A DNA stretch of 32,692 nucleotides from JAJDBU01 sp046756925 (lineage in GTDB: Bacteria; Nitrospirota; Nitrospiria; SBBL01; JAADHI01), in contig JBHHXH010000025.1 in assembly GCA_046756925.1 (NCBI GenBank), positions 1-32,692 on the forward strand, in the 5' to 3' direction. The stretch's first letter is position 1, and every line of letters starts with the position of its first letter. Shown here in pieces: positions 8,008 through 16,573 of this stretch. A program made the translations under genes and the position numbers. The notes under the pieces are model-generated. The model had not been told where the DNA came from. It did no database searches and saw nothing but the letters and a program-made list of their open reading frames with translations.

Positions 8008-8604
8008 ATGATGAAATTAATGCGACAGGATGAAAAAGGTATCGCTTTATTGGTGGTCCTTTCCATGATCTCCTTGGTCGGAGCCCTGATGGTCTTGGTC
8101 TTGGATATCAGCGGTACCGAGAGAAATTTGTCTTCGATCAATCAACGCGTTGTACAAGGGTTTCAAGCGGCGGGCGGTGGAAACGAGATTTCGAACCAAA
8201 TCATTAAAGACACCTTAAAAAATATGGCCATTCCTACGGGATATCCCTCAACGGTCGTCGTCGATTCTTCGAACAGTACAACGGTGGGAGACCCCATGTT
8301 CCCGGACTTTATTGAGGAGATTCGATTCGGTGGCGGAGCCCTGGCAAATGATGCCTTCGATACCGATCCCGACATCGTCGTGACTTCCCTCAACAATCAG
8401 ACCATTCAAGTCGATGTCGATTTGGAAGACGGGGATCTTCTGCTTCCCGGCTCGGAGTTGAATGAATTCGGGATCGAACACCATAAAAAAGTGGGGGGCA
8501 CCGGCTGCACCTCCGGCGCGCTCTACAATGTCGATACGGCATCCAACGGACCGCTGAACACGCAATCCAGGGTGGGCACGGCTTATTTGGATTGTGCTTC
8601 TTAA
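8008..8604 (+). CDS. pilX: PilX-like minor pilin without Glu+5
   Basis: 198 residues with a PilX/GspK-type N-terminus: leader ending DEKG, cut before IALLVVLSMISLVGALMVLV. There is no Glu at mature +5, as in GspK-type tip pseudopilins. The helix is followed by SGTERNLSSINQRVVQGFQAA, which matches the PilX pattern of ELR...AFxAAE, except that GGGNEISNQ replaces the usual AEAG. The remainder is acidic and carries a Cys pair near the C-terminus (C167, C196). ATG 8008 or 8011 is preceded by AGGAAGGA. It lies 14 nt after pilW, in the standard operon order. Confidence 0.8.
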   Translation: MMKLMRQDEKGIALLVVLSMISLVGALMVLVLDISGTERNLSSINQRVVQGFQAAGGGNEISNQIIKDTLKNMAIPTGYPSTVVVDSSNSTTVGDPMFPDFIEEIRFGGGALANDAFDTDPDIVVTSLNNQTIQVDVDLEDGDLLLPGSELNEFGIEHHKKVGGTGCTSGALYNVDTASNGPLNTQSRVGTAYLDCAS

Positions 8605-8618
8605 GGAAGGAGAGAACG

Positions 8619-8954
8619 ATGAAAAAAGATCGTTTAAGCAAGTTATTGAGCATCATGGTTTTCGGGCTCGTTTTAAGCTTCGGTACGGTTTACACGACGA
8701 ATGCCGAGGATTTGCACGATGGCATGCCGACCGATCCCAACCAGTTGCGTGGCGTGGTCAGTGAGGTCGGCCCGGATTACATCATTTTGAATATGGAACG
8801 CTTTACCCTGAGCAAGGAGGTCATCTTTAAAAACGAAGAGGGGGGCGAACTGGAAAACGGGATCACGCAAGTGAAGGCCGACATGCAAGTCGACCTGACT
8901 TTTGAAGACAATAAAATTGTTTCGATCACCATCTATGGCTTATTAATGCACTAA
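8619..8954 (+). CDS. Small exported protein in the pilus operon (PilY2-like position and size)
   Basis: 111 residues: a signal peptide (about 1-29, ending TTNA) and then a small beta-rich domain (RGVVSEVGPDYIILNMERFTL ... VDLTFEDNKIVSITIYG) resembling one OB/DUF5666-like unit. ATG 8619 is chosen because AAGGAAGGAGAG precedes it; the frame is open 9 codons further upstream, without a site. Pseudomonas PilY2 is a similarly small exported protein encoded beside PilY1, so a helper role for PilY1 is plausible, but the homology is my inference from size, fold pattern and position. Here it precedes pilY1, while in Pseudomonas pilY2 follows it. Confidence 0.65.
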   Translation: MKKDRLSKLLSIMVFGLVLSFGTVYTTNAEDLHDGMPTDPNQLRGVVSEVGPDYIILNMERFTLSKEVIFKNEEGGELENGITQVKADMQVDLTFEDNKIVSITIYGLLMH

Positions 8955-8964
8955 GGGGGACACC

Positions 8965-11900
8965 ATGAAACGCAATCGTCTATTATTCTCCATTATATCC
9001 ATCATATCCTTTATGTTGGTTTTGGCGGCGGGCGCAAGCAATCAAGCCGAAGCCCAAACCCTGGCAGACTATAGTGCCCTGCCCCCCTTTCTCGGTGCGG
9101 AGATTCCCCCGAACGTGCTGCTGCTCGTCGATAATTCCGGGAGCATGAATCATTGCGCCTATGCGAATAATGGGGTCGACGGTTGCCGATACTGGTGGGG
9201 ATCGAATCTTTCGAATCAATATGTGAGCACACAAACATACTATGGATATTTTCAGGAAGACAAATGCTACACTTATGCCTCGAATAAATTTTCACCCACC
9301 GCCTCGTTTCATCCAACGTGCGCCAATGAATGGAACGGCAGTTTTTTAAATTGGCTGACCATGCGCCGGATCGACATTACCAAGTGGGTGATGACCGGTG
9401 GTCTGTGCAGCTCGGTTCGAAGCAGCGCCAACAGTTGCAAGACCATCAAGGGACAGGATAAATTTTCACCCAGCGCATGCTGCCAGGCCTTTTACAAACA
9501 ATTCGACCTCACCGGCGTGGCGCCCGCAGCCTATGCAGGGCTTCGGTGTATCTGGATCTACAACGGCAATTTCTACATACGCAGCGGCAGTTCTTGCACT
9601 TCTAGTCTGGATGCGTCCTTTCGGATCTGGGTCGATGGCGTGGTCAAGCAAACCGGCGTGATCCAGGATGTCGGAGACAAGGCCCGATTCGGCTTGATGA
9701 CCTTCGATGACGATGGGGATTATCATAACGGCGCGGAGATCCGGAGCGACATCGGAGACAATGTCGTGTCCCTGGTCAATGCCATCGAGGGCATTGTGGC
9801 GACCTCCTGGACGCCGCTTTCGGAGGCCTTGTTTGAAGCGTCCCGTTATTTCGCGCAAATCACACCCTATTATGAGGCCACCGATTACAAAGTTGGGGTC
9901 AATAACGACCCGTATTGCCTGTCCAACTTGATACCACCATCAACTGAAATCGGCTGTAAAACGAGCACGCAAGGACGTTGGGCGCCCTGTTGTCAAAGTT
10001 TTGTCCTTATGTTCACGGACGGTGACCCGACCAACGACTTAAACATTCCATCGTCGATTCAAGACTACGCCCATGTGGCCGCCAGCCATGGCACCAGCAC
10101 CCACTGCGCTCCGGCGGCCGGTTGCACCACGCCGCATGGGAGTACGACCCATCTGAATACACATCCGGCGGGTTATATCCACGGCACCATGAACGAGCAC
10201 CATGACCCCTGCACGGGTTATTTCGGCGGTCCGTCCGGTGCATCCTGTTATGCCAAAGGCTCTCACTACCTGGACGATGTGGCCTACTGGGCACATACGG
10301 TGGATCTAAGGCCTCCGAAAGGCACCCCCATCGCCGCAATCGGAGAAACCGGGAGCAACGATGACTTGGAAGGTATCCAGACCCTGAATTTCTACCCCTT
10401 CTTTGCCTTCGGTCAAGGTTCTCAACTCTTAAAAGACGCCGCCAAGGTGGGCGGATTCGAGGACTTTGATTCGATCGATACAGATGGTGACGGCGTATTC
10501 GATACACCCGATGGACTCCCCGGCCCGGACCCCAAGGAGTGGGATGAAGACGGTGACGGCATTGCCGATAACTACTTCGAATCGAAGAATGCTTTTACAC
10601 TGAAAACCAAGCTGATCGATGCAATTTCGGACATTCTGCAAAAAAGCGCCTCCGGCACCTCCATTTCGGTCTTGGCCAGCTCCAGCGGCGGCGAAGGAGC
10701 GGTCTATCAAGCCTATTTCTTCCCGAGCAAACAGGCTTCCGCTGGGGGAGATGCCGCATGGCTCGGCTATGTGCAAGGGCTCTATTTTGATGCCGCCGGC
10801 AACTTAAGGGAAGATACCGTCAAAGACGGCGCGCTTGTGCTCACCGAAGACTATATCGTCGAAACGGCATACAATAAGAGCACCCTTGAGACCATAGTGA
10901 AGAAATACAAACCCGATCCGACGACGGGAAAGAAAATGTCGAGCACCCCAACATCCACGGGCCCACTCGATTCCCTGCAACCCCTCTGGGAGGGAGGCCG
11001 GGTCTTGGCCGAACGAAACCTTTCAACTGACCCGCGTACCATCAAAACATGGATCGATAAAGATGCGGATGGCGTTGTGGATACGGGAGAATTCATCGAT
11101 TTTTCCACAGCCACGGAACCGGATCTCAGGCCCTATCTACGGGCGACGAGTGCGGCAGAAGGAAAGGACATCATCGACTTCACTCATGGTAAAGTCGTCA
11201 GCGGCTATCGGGATCGGAATGTGGATGTCGCTAGCATTTCCCGAACCTGGCGGCTGGGCGACATTATCTACTCGAGCCCCGTTTCGGTGGGTACGCCGGC
11301 GGAACGCTATGACCTCAAACATAAAGACAGCAGTTTTACCTACTTCTATGAGAAATACAAAAATCGGCGCAATATGGTCTATGTCGGTGCCAACGACGGC
11401 ATGCTCCATGCCTTTAATGCCGGATTTTTCAATGAAGGAGACAATCCAAAAACAACAAGTAAAGAAGAACACGGCTATTACACCGAAGATCTGTTAGGCA
11501 ACCCCTTAAAAACAGGGGGCAAGGAACTCTGGGCCTTTATTCCCCAGGAACTGTTACCGCATTTGAAATGGCTCACGGGGACCAATTACAACAAAGACCA
11601 ACACGTCTACTTTGTCGATGGTTCGCCGAGAGTCGCAAGTCTGCAGATCTTTACCGAAGAGGCGGCCTGTGCATCGAGCCTCATGAGTGCGGCTTGTGTG
11701 CACCCCAAAGGCTGGGGGACAGTGTTGATTGGCAGCATGCGCATGGGCGGCGGCAAGATTTCGGTCACCGATCCGGCCTTTGGAATGTCTCCGACGCGGG
11801 AGTTCCGCTCGGCCTATTTCGCCTTGGATATCACCGATCCTTTAAACCCAAATCTCCTTTGGGTGTTTACGGAAAAGGACCTCGGCTTTACCACCAGTTG

Positions 11901-13056
11901 GCCCGCCATCACACGCTACGACAAAAGCACCTGGTATGGCGTGTTCGGCTCCGGACCCCTAACCTACAAAGGATTAAGAGATCCGTCTTCGGCAGACAAT
12001 AAGTTCGATGCCAGCGCCAGCGATGCAGGTCAGCTCTTCACGGTCAATCTCAAAGACGGCGTCTTGATCGACAAAAGAGCGGTCGATGTCGGCGGAAAAA
12101 CCGACAAGCAGGCTTTCATGGGCCATCCGGTTGTCTACGACATGCCGAAGGACTACGTGACCGATGTCATGTATATCGGCAAGAACTATCCGGCCGCATC
12201 CGGAAAGAGTTGGCTGGGCAAGGTTTATCGGCTTTTGTCTTTCGGCAGCAAGGATCCCACGAAATGGGTCCTTTCGGAATTCATCGATGTTCAAAAACCG
12301 GTCTTAGTCAAACCGACGGCGACCATGGATACCGCCGGACGGTTTTGGGTCTATTTCGGAACCGGACGTTTCTTCAGCAATGGGCCGAACAGTGACGTGA
12401 CCGATCTCAATCCGCAAGGGCTCTACGGCCTCAAGGAATCGCACCCCAAAGGCTGCTGGGACAGTGATTTAAGAAAGTGGAAAGCGGGCTGTGCCAGCGA
12501 CATCCCCGCCGCTACGCTTTTAAATGTCACGAGTGTAAAGGTGAAGACGGACAGAACCATTACTTGTTCCGGCTGCGGAGTGGGCACCTTGGACGATCTC
12601 GTCAATATCGTCATTAACGGTTCGAGTGGGTCCTCCAGCGAAAGGGGCGGCTGGGTGATCGACTTAACGAACGGGGAACGGGTGCTCCACGAATCCACAG
12701 TGATCGGAGGCCTTGTCGCTGCAACGACATATGTGCCATCGGATAATATCTGCAAACCCCAAGGGGAAAACAACGTCTATGCCTTGGGTTATCAATCGGG
12801 TTCGGCGGTTCCGGCCAAGGACAAGAAAACAGGCACCGTGGTCGGGGCACTCGGGATCGAATCCGATGGCGTTACCGTCAAACGAGACCGGAACCTGGGG
12901 CATGGCATGGCCTCGAAGGTCAACGTGGTCGTCAGCAAAAACACCGTCACGGGCTTTGTCCAGAGCAGTACAGGTGAAATCGTCCAAATCAAAGCAGTGG
13001 GTTTACAAAACAAAGTCGATCAAGGGACCAAGATCTTCATCGAAAAACCCGAATAA
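8965..13056 (+). CDS. pilY1: Type IV pilus tip adhesin/assembly factor PilY1
   Basis: 1363-residue exported protein. Signal peptide 1-30 (ending AEA). The N-terminal half is a von Willebrand A domain with a complete MIDAS: DNSGS (56-60), Thr283 in SWTPLSEAL, and Asp352 in MFTDGD. Several Cys-rich insertions interrupt it (for example around 63-73, 140-175 and 340-420). Three calcium-type loops follow: DTDGDGVFD (505-513), DEDGDGIAD (527-535) and DKDADGVVDTGE (698-709). The C-terminal half is the PilY1 beta-propeller domain, with VGANDGMLHAFNA (807-819) and later WVYFGTGRF. PilY1 helps prime pilus extension, regulates retraction through calcium, and acts as an adhesin in other bacteria. ATG 8965 follows AAGGGGG. 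No RGD integrin motif was seen. It is the largest gene of the operon. Confidence 0.95.
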   Translation: MKRNRLLFSIISIISFMLVLAAGASNQAEAQTLADYSALPPFLGAEIPPNVLLLVDNSGSMNHCAYANNGVDGCRYWWGSNLSNQYVSTQTYYGYFQEDKCYTYASNKFSPTASFHPTCANEWNGSFLNWLTMRRIDITKWVMTGGLCSSVRSSANSCKTIKGQDKFSPSACCQAFYKQFDLTGVAPAAYAGLRCIWIYNGNFYIRSGSSCTSSLDASFRIWVDGVVKQTGVIQDVGDKARFGLMTFDDDGDYHNGAEIRSDIGDNVVSLVNAIEGIVATSWTPLSEALFEASRYFAQITPYYEATDYKVGVNNDPYCLSNLIPPSTEIGCKTSTQGRWAPCCQSFVLMFTDGDPTNDLNIPSSIQDYAHVAASHGTSTHCAPAAGCTTPHGSTTHLNTHPAGYIHGTMNEHHDPCTGYFGGPSGASCYAKGSHYLDDVAYWAHTVDLRPPKGTPIAAIGETGSNDDLEGIQTLNFYPFFAFGQGSQLLKDAAKVGGFEDFDSIDTDGDGVFDTPDGLPGPDPKEWDEDGDGIADNYFESKNAFTLKTKLIDAISDILQKSASGTSISVLASSSGGEGAVYQAYFFPSKQASAGGDAAWLGYVQGLYFDAAGNLREDTVKDGALVLTEDYIVETAYNKSTLETIVKKYKPDPTTGKKMSSTPTSTGPLDSLQPLWEGGRVLAERNLSTDPRTIKTWIDKDADGVVDTGEFIDFSTATEPDLRPYLRATSAAEGKDIIDFTHGKVVSGYRDRNVDVASISRTWRLGDIIYSSPVSVGTPAERYDLKHKDSSFTYFYEKYKNRRNMVYVGANDGMLHAFNAGFFNEGDNPKTTSKEEHGYYTEDLLGNPLKTGGKELWAFIPQELLPHLKWLTGTNYNKDQHVYFVDGSPRVASLQIFTEEAACASSLMSAACVHPKGWGTVLIGSMRMGGGKISVTDPAFGMSPTREFRSAYFALDITDPLNPNLLWVFTEKDLGFTTSWPAITRYDKSTWYGVFGSGPLTYKGLRDPSSADNKFDASASDAGQLFTVNLKDGVLIDKRAVDVGGKTDKQAFMGHPVVYDMPKDYVTDVMYIGKNYPAASGKSWLGKVYRLLSFGSKDPTKWVLSEFIDVQKPVLVKPTATMDTAGRFWVYFGTGRFFSNGPNSDVTDLNPQGLYGLKESHPKGCWDSDLRKWKAGCASDIPAATLLNVTSVKVKTDRTITCSGCGVGTLDDLVNIVINGSSGSSSERGGWVIDLTNGERVLHESTVIGGLVAATTYVPSDNICKPQGENNVYALGYQSGSAVPAKDKKTGTVVGALGIESDGVTVKRDRNLGHGMASKVNVVVSKNTVTGFVQSSTGEIVQIKAVGLQNKVDQGTKIFIEKPE

Positions 13057-13117
13057 ACGGGTAAAGCACTTTTAATATGAATCGTTATTTAGACAGATTC
13101 AAAAGGAGGTCCGGATC

Positions 13118-14059
13118 ATGAAATCGCGTATCGGCATCCTGATTGCGCTCTTGTTGGCCATCGTTTGGATTTTTGGAAGCGGCGGGCCCTTTGGAAGAGA
13201 AAAGCCCGAGGGGGTGGTCCTTTCCGCTCCCGCCGACGGGGAGGGGAACCGCCCGCCAAACCTCAAAAAGGTTTCGATCGACCCGAATGAACCCAATCGT
13301 CGTTCCATCTTATCGGTTGTGACGCATGCGGACGATCCGGACGGGGACGAGGTAACATTTCAGTATCGTTGGACGGTCAATCGAAAAACCGTGAGTGAAG
13401 CGGAAACCCTTCCCCTGAAGCGGTTTAAACCGACGGATATTGTTTCCGTGGAGGTGACGCCCAGCGATGGAAAAGACGAAGGTGTTCCGGTCCATGCCGC
13501 CTCCGTTCAAATCGGAAATGCCAAGCCGGTTATCAACAATATCGTTCTTGAACCCACTCATCCGAAGGCCGGCGAAGCGCTTATCGCCAAGGTTGAAGCC
13601 CTGGATGCCGATGGAGATATGATCCACTTCGACTACCAATGGCAAGTCAACGGGCAAGTGGTATCGGGCAACGAATCGAATGAACTGCCTCGCGGGTTGA
13701 TTCGAAGCGCCGATAAAATCGTCCTCTTTGTCACACCCAAGGATCCTTACTCCGAAGGGGAAACCAAGTTGAGCCCGATGATTGCCGTCGATAATCACCC
13801 GCCCACGATCGTTTCCGTCCCGCCTGCCGGTCTCAATGATGAGACATTCCTCTATACAGTCTCTTCTGACGATCCGGATGGAGACCCACTAAAATACTAC
13901 TTATTGGAGGGTCCGCCGGGCATGAAAATCGACCCTCAGTCGGGACAATTGCTTTGGAAGGTTGCATCCCTGACTGAAGGCCATGCGAAGGTGGCCATCG
14001 GCGTGGAAGACGGAAAAGGCGGAAAAAGCGAACAGCGTTTTACGATTCAAACCCAATAA
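13118..14059 (+). CDS. Exported protein with three Ig/cadherin-like repeats bearing DxDGD calcium motifs
   Basis: 313 residues. A signal anchor (about 4-20) is followed by a Gly/Pro linker and three beta repeats at about 46-132, 136-225 and 227-313. The repeats carry ADDPDGDEV, ALDADGDMI and SDDPDGDPL, the acidic loop of cadherin/PKD-like modules; the first two also share a YxW(T/Q)VN strand. The third ends like a putative-Ig (He_PIG) module: GPPGMKIDPQSGQLLW. No enzyme motif is seen. AAGGAGGT (13103-13110), a perfect ribosome binding site, fixes ATG 13118. The gap of 61 bp after pilY1 and the common orientation suggest membership of the pilus operon. It may sit in the periplasm or on the surface and contact PilY1 or pilus parts in a calcium-dependent way (inference). 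Confidence 0.75.
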   Translation: MKSRIGILIALLLAIVWIFGSGGPFGREKPEGVVLSAPADGEGNRPPNLKKVSIDPNEPNRRSILSVVTHADDPDGDEVTFQYRWTVNRKTVSEAETLPLKRFKPTDIVSVEVTPSDGKDEGVPVHAASVQIGNAKPVINNIVLEPTHPKAGEALIAKVEALDADGDMIHFDYQWQVNGQVVSGNESNELPRGLIRSADKIVLFVTPKDPYSEGETKLSPMIAVDNHPPTIVSVPPAGLNDETFLYTVSSDDPDGDPLKYYLLEGPPGMKIDPQSGQLLWKVASLTEGHAKVAIGVEDGKGGKSEQRFTIQTQ

Positions 14060-14100
14060 AGCAGGATGGATTGCGTGATCTAAGTTTTTCGGAGAGGATT

Positions 14101-15123
14101 CTATTTTTCGGAACGCTGTAAGACCGCAATCTTCTTTGAATCGTTTTTTAATGACTTCACGAACAACGCAATTTCTTTTTTTAATTCGGATGCAGTCACA
14201 GTCTTTCCACCGATCCCTTGCATCCATTTTCTAATCTTGTCAAACTGCAAATCGTGCGCTTGGCTAACTTTTTCCCCTTTACTTTCTGAAATCGCCTCTT
14301 TTAAGCCCGACTCGTGAAAAAGGGTAGACCGTGCGGTCATTACGGCGAGGGCCGCCGCAGTGGTCTTTTTTCGCTCCCAACGCGATAAGGCTTTCAGTAA
14401 AGCGGTATCGATCTGTTCGACCACCAAGGTCCAGTTCGTATCGAATATCTCCGAAAGATCTCGTTCTGAGTTTTCACTCTCGAAATTGAGATCGACGAAT
14501 GCCGTTCCTTCAATGAATTCGATCCGACGCAAACCAAGTGCCCTTTCCTGGTTTGTAAGGCTTCGATGCCAGGCATGTATAACATGGCGTCCCGGCGGAA
14601 GCTTTCCGATTTCAAAGCGGCCCTCTGCGTCTGTGATCGAAAAGAAAGGCGTGGGCGCGACAAATATCGAAGCCTTCATGTCGGGATGTACCTTGCATCG
14701 TATCGGTACAATACCCGGGGCCGTGAACACCTGCGTCTTCACCGTGTTGGGCATGTGCGCCCCGATATCGAAACGGTTCTTCGGGCTCTTGGAGTGGACA
14801 TTGTGGATATCGTCATCGTGATTTTCAAAACGAACGATCGAGCCGACCGTCACGACGCTGAAAACGGGATCAAAACGATTCTGTGTTTGTATCACGCTTA
14901 GATCGACTGGCTCGAGAAAAGGTGCTTTGGCCCCATCTGCAAGGAGATAAACAACCACATTGCTTGCAAGGGCTCCATTGATGCGGACCTTTCCTCGGAC
15001 AGACCCCATTTCCGTGGAAGCGATCAGTTTCGTCGGAAGCAATACGCCCCAAAAAATAAACGTACCCAAAAACAACAAACAGGCCTTTACGCAGGCCCTA
15101 CCTGGATCTTTCGAAAGATTCAT
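14101..15123 (-). CDS. Exported cupredoxin-type (plastocyanin-like) protein with a carboxypeptidase-regulatory-like domain
   Basis: 340 residues. N-terminal signal segment (about 12-36); a beta domain GSVRGKVRINGALASNVVVYL (40-60) of the CarboxypepD_reg/transthyretin type; a cupredoxin segment with likely type 1 copper ligands His107 or His110 (NHDDDIHNVHS), Cys143, His146 and Met149 (RCKVHPDM); then a second regulatory-like segment DAEGRFEIGKLPPGRHVIHAWH (165-186). The last 120 residues are charged and helical, with no family I recognise. Such proteins occur as periplasmic electron carriers or copper-binding proteins near respiratory genes. A role in electron transfer is possible but not shown by neighbours. 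ATG 15123 has no clear ribosome binding site. A promoter candidate (TTGCCT-18-TATATT) lies at 15153-15182. Confidence 0.75.
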   Translation of the reverse strand: MNLSKDPGRACVKACLLFLGTFIFWGVLLPTKLIASTEMGSVRGKVRINGALASNVVVYLLADGAKAPFLEPVDLSVIQTQNRFDPVFSVVTVGSIVRFENHDDDIHNVHSKSPKNRFDIGAHMPNTVKTQVFTAPGIVPIRCKVHPDMKASIFVAPTPFFSITDAEGRFEIGKLPPGRHVIHAWHRSLTNQERALGLRRIEFIEGTAFVDLNFESENSERDLSEIFDTNWTLVVEQIDTALLKALSRWERKKTTAAALAVMTARSTLFHESGLKEAISESKGEKVSQAHDLQFDKIRKWMQGIGGKTVTASELKKEIALFVKSLKNDSKKIAVLQRSEK

Positions 15124-15152
15124 TTTTTTAACTCAAGTAAAGGACAAATCCG

Positions 15153-15182
15153 AATATACCCTGCAGTCGACCTGAAAGGCAA
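15153..15182 (-). promoter_or_regulatory. Sigma-70 promoter candidate for the cupredoxin-type gene
   Basis: On the minus strand, TTGCCT (15177-15182) and TATATT (15153-15158) are separated by 18 bp, about 30 bp upstream of the start codon at 15123. The match is 4 of 6 and 5 of 6 to consensus, so this is plausible but not certain. Confidence 0.4.
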
Positions 15183-15264
15183 GGTCGCTTTGTGTAGATG
15201 GTTTCGCGTGTCATGGTTGTTCCTTGCGCGACGGATGGGTTTTATATCGACAATCTCCAATCGG

Positions 15265-15293
15265 TTTACCGATGGGACTCAAAGGGCTATAAT
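15265..15293 (+). promoter_or_regulatory. Sigma-70 promoter candidate for the MBL-B12-thiolase unit
   Basis: TTTACC (15265-15270) and a perfect TATAAT (15288-15293) are separated by 17 bp. Transcription would begin near 15300. That excludes the upstream in-frame starts at 15190 and 15292 and leaves ATG 15304 with almost no leader. Confidence 0.5.
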
Positions 15294-15303
15294 GCGAGTG
15301 AAC

Positions 15304-16158
15304 ATGAAACATGGACAATTTGAAATATACCCATTAACGGACGGCGTGCTCTGCCTCGACGGCGGAGCAATGTTTGGCATCGTTCCGAAGGTGCTCTGGG
15401 AAAAACATCATCCCGCCGATGATCGGAATCGCATCCGATTGGAATTGGGCGTATTGTTGATCAAGGCGCATGGGCATTACATCTTGGTCGATACCGGCAT
15501 CGGCAATAAAGGTGATAAAAAATTCAGCGAGATCTATGGCATCGAAAGGAAGCCTTCAATCGACCAACAGCTTTCCAAACACCATCTGATGCCGGCCGAT
15601 ATCGGCATGGTCATTAACACGCACTTTCATTTTGATCATGCGGGAGGGAACACAAGAGTCAATGCGAAAGGCCGCATTGAGTTGTCTTTTCCGAATGCCG
15701 CTTACTTTATCCAAAGGGGGGAATGGGATGCGGCGAACCATCCAAACGAACGAACGCAGGGGAGTTATTTGCCCGAGAACTACGATCTTTTGACGAAGAA
15801 GAAATGCTTGAATTTGTTGGAGGGAGATTCCGAAATCCTCAAGGGCATCTCGGTGATCAAAACCCCTGGACACACCAAACACCATCAGGCGGTTTTTATA
15901 GAATCGCAAGGAGAAAAGGCCTTGTTTTTAGGGGATCTGATTCCGACGGCGACACATTTGCCGCTCCCTTATATTATGGGCTACGATCTATTTCCTCAGA
16001 CGACCCTCGAAACCAAGCGCGCCATACTGGAGCAGGCGTTTGAAGAACACTGGCTGTTGATATTTCAACACGACCCGAAGGTGCGGATGGGGTATCTCAA
16101 GAAAGATCGTGGCCGTTTTTTATTGGACGAGGTCAAGGCCGATGGAAATACCGCTTAA
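15304..16158 (+). CDS. MBL-fold metallo-hydrolase
   Basis: Metallo-beta-lactamase-fold hydrolase of 284 residues (from ATG 15304). The dinuclear metal site is complete: THFHFDH (His107, His109, Asp111, His112), PGHTKHH, the bridging Asp in LFLGDLIP, and a late His in FQHDPKV. The N-terminal LTDGVLCLDGG and the ILVDTGIGNK segment are like those of lactonase or hydrolytic MBL proteins; the substrate cannot be named. The frame is open back to 15190, and ATG 15292 overlaps the -10 box of the likely promoter, so 15304 is chosen. If the promoter is wrong, 15292 is the alternative, with AAAGGG before it. It is followed, with overlap, by a B12-binding protein and then a thiolase-like protein, so its substrate may be an acyl thioester (inference). 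Confidence 0.85.
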   Translation: MKHGQFEIYPLTDGVLCLDGGAMFGIVPKVLWEKHHPADDRNRIRLELGVLLIKAHGHYILVDTGIGNKGDKKFSEIYGIERKPSIDQQLSKHHLMPADIGMVINTHFHFDHAGGNTRVNAKGRIELSFPNAAYFIQRGEWDAANHPNERTQGSYLPENYDLLTKKKCLNLLEGDSEILKGISVIKTPGHTKHHQAVFIESQGEKALFLGDLIPTATHLPLPYIMGYDLFPQTTLETKRAILEQAFEEHWLLIFQHDPKVRMGYLKKDRGRFLLDEVKADGNTA

Positions 16159-16561
16159 GGCGAAAAATCAAAAAAGGCAGCGGATTTTGCTTGCGAAGAT
16201 CAGTCTAGACGGTCATGATCGCGGCATCAAGATTGTGGCGCGTAGTCTCAGGGATGCCGGTTTTGAAGTCATCTATTTGGGACTTCACAACAGCCCGGCG
16301 GAAATTGTCAGTGCCGCAATACAAGAAGATGTCGATGCGATCGGACTCTCCATCCACTCCGCCGCACATATGACGCTTTTTAAAGAAACCATGAAGTCGT
16401 TAAAAAAAGAGAAGGCCGATGACATCGTGGTCTTTGGCGGTGGAATCATCCCTGAAGAAGATATTGAAAAACTAAAAAAAATAGGGGTCGGCGATATCTT
16501 TAAACCGGGCACACCTATACAAGAGATCGTAACCGGCGTGACCCGGATGATCGACCCGTAA
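16142..16561 (+). CDS. Stand-alone cobalamin (B12)-binding protein, methylmalonyl-CoA mutase small-domain type
   Basis: 139 residues forming only the B12-binding Rossmann-like domain found at the C-terminus of methylmalonyl-CoA mutases. The base-off/His-on motif is DGHDRG (Asp23, His25, Gly28). The other hallmarks, GLSIHSAAH, VVFGGGIIPEEDIEKLKKIGV and DIFKPGTP, are present. In split mutases this subunit pairs with a separate catalytic barrel subunit, but none is encoded in the window. ATG 16142 overlaps the MBL gene by 17 bp, with GAGG upstream; the open frame from 16109 is the MBL gene in another phase. The thiolase-like gene starts 12 nt after the stop, so the three are probably one operon. 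It could serve an acyl-CoA mutase encoded elsewhere, or sense B12 (inference). Confidence 0.88.
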   Translation: MEIPLKAKNQKRQRILLAKISLDGHDRGIKIVARSLRDAGFEVIYLGLHNSPAEIVSAAIQEDVDAIGLSIHSAAHMTLFKETMKSLKKEKADDIVVFGGGIIPEEDIEKLKKIGVGDIFKPGTPIQEIVTGVTRMIDP

Positions 16562-16573
16562 AAGGAGCATGCA

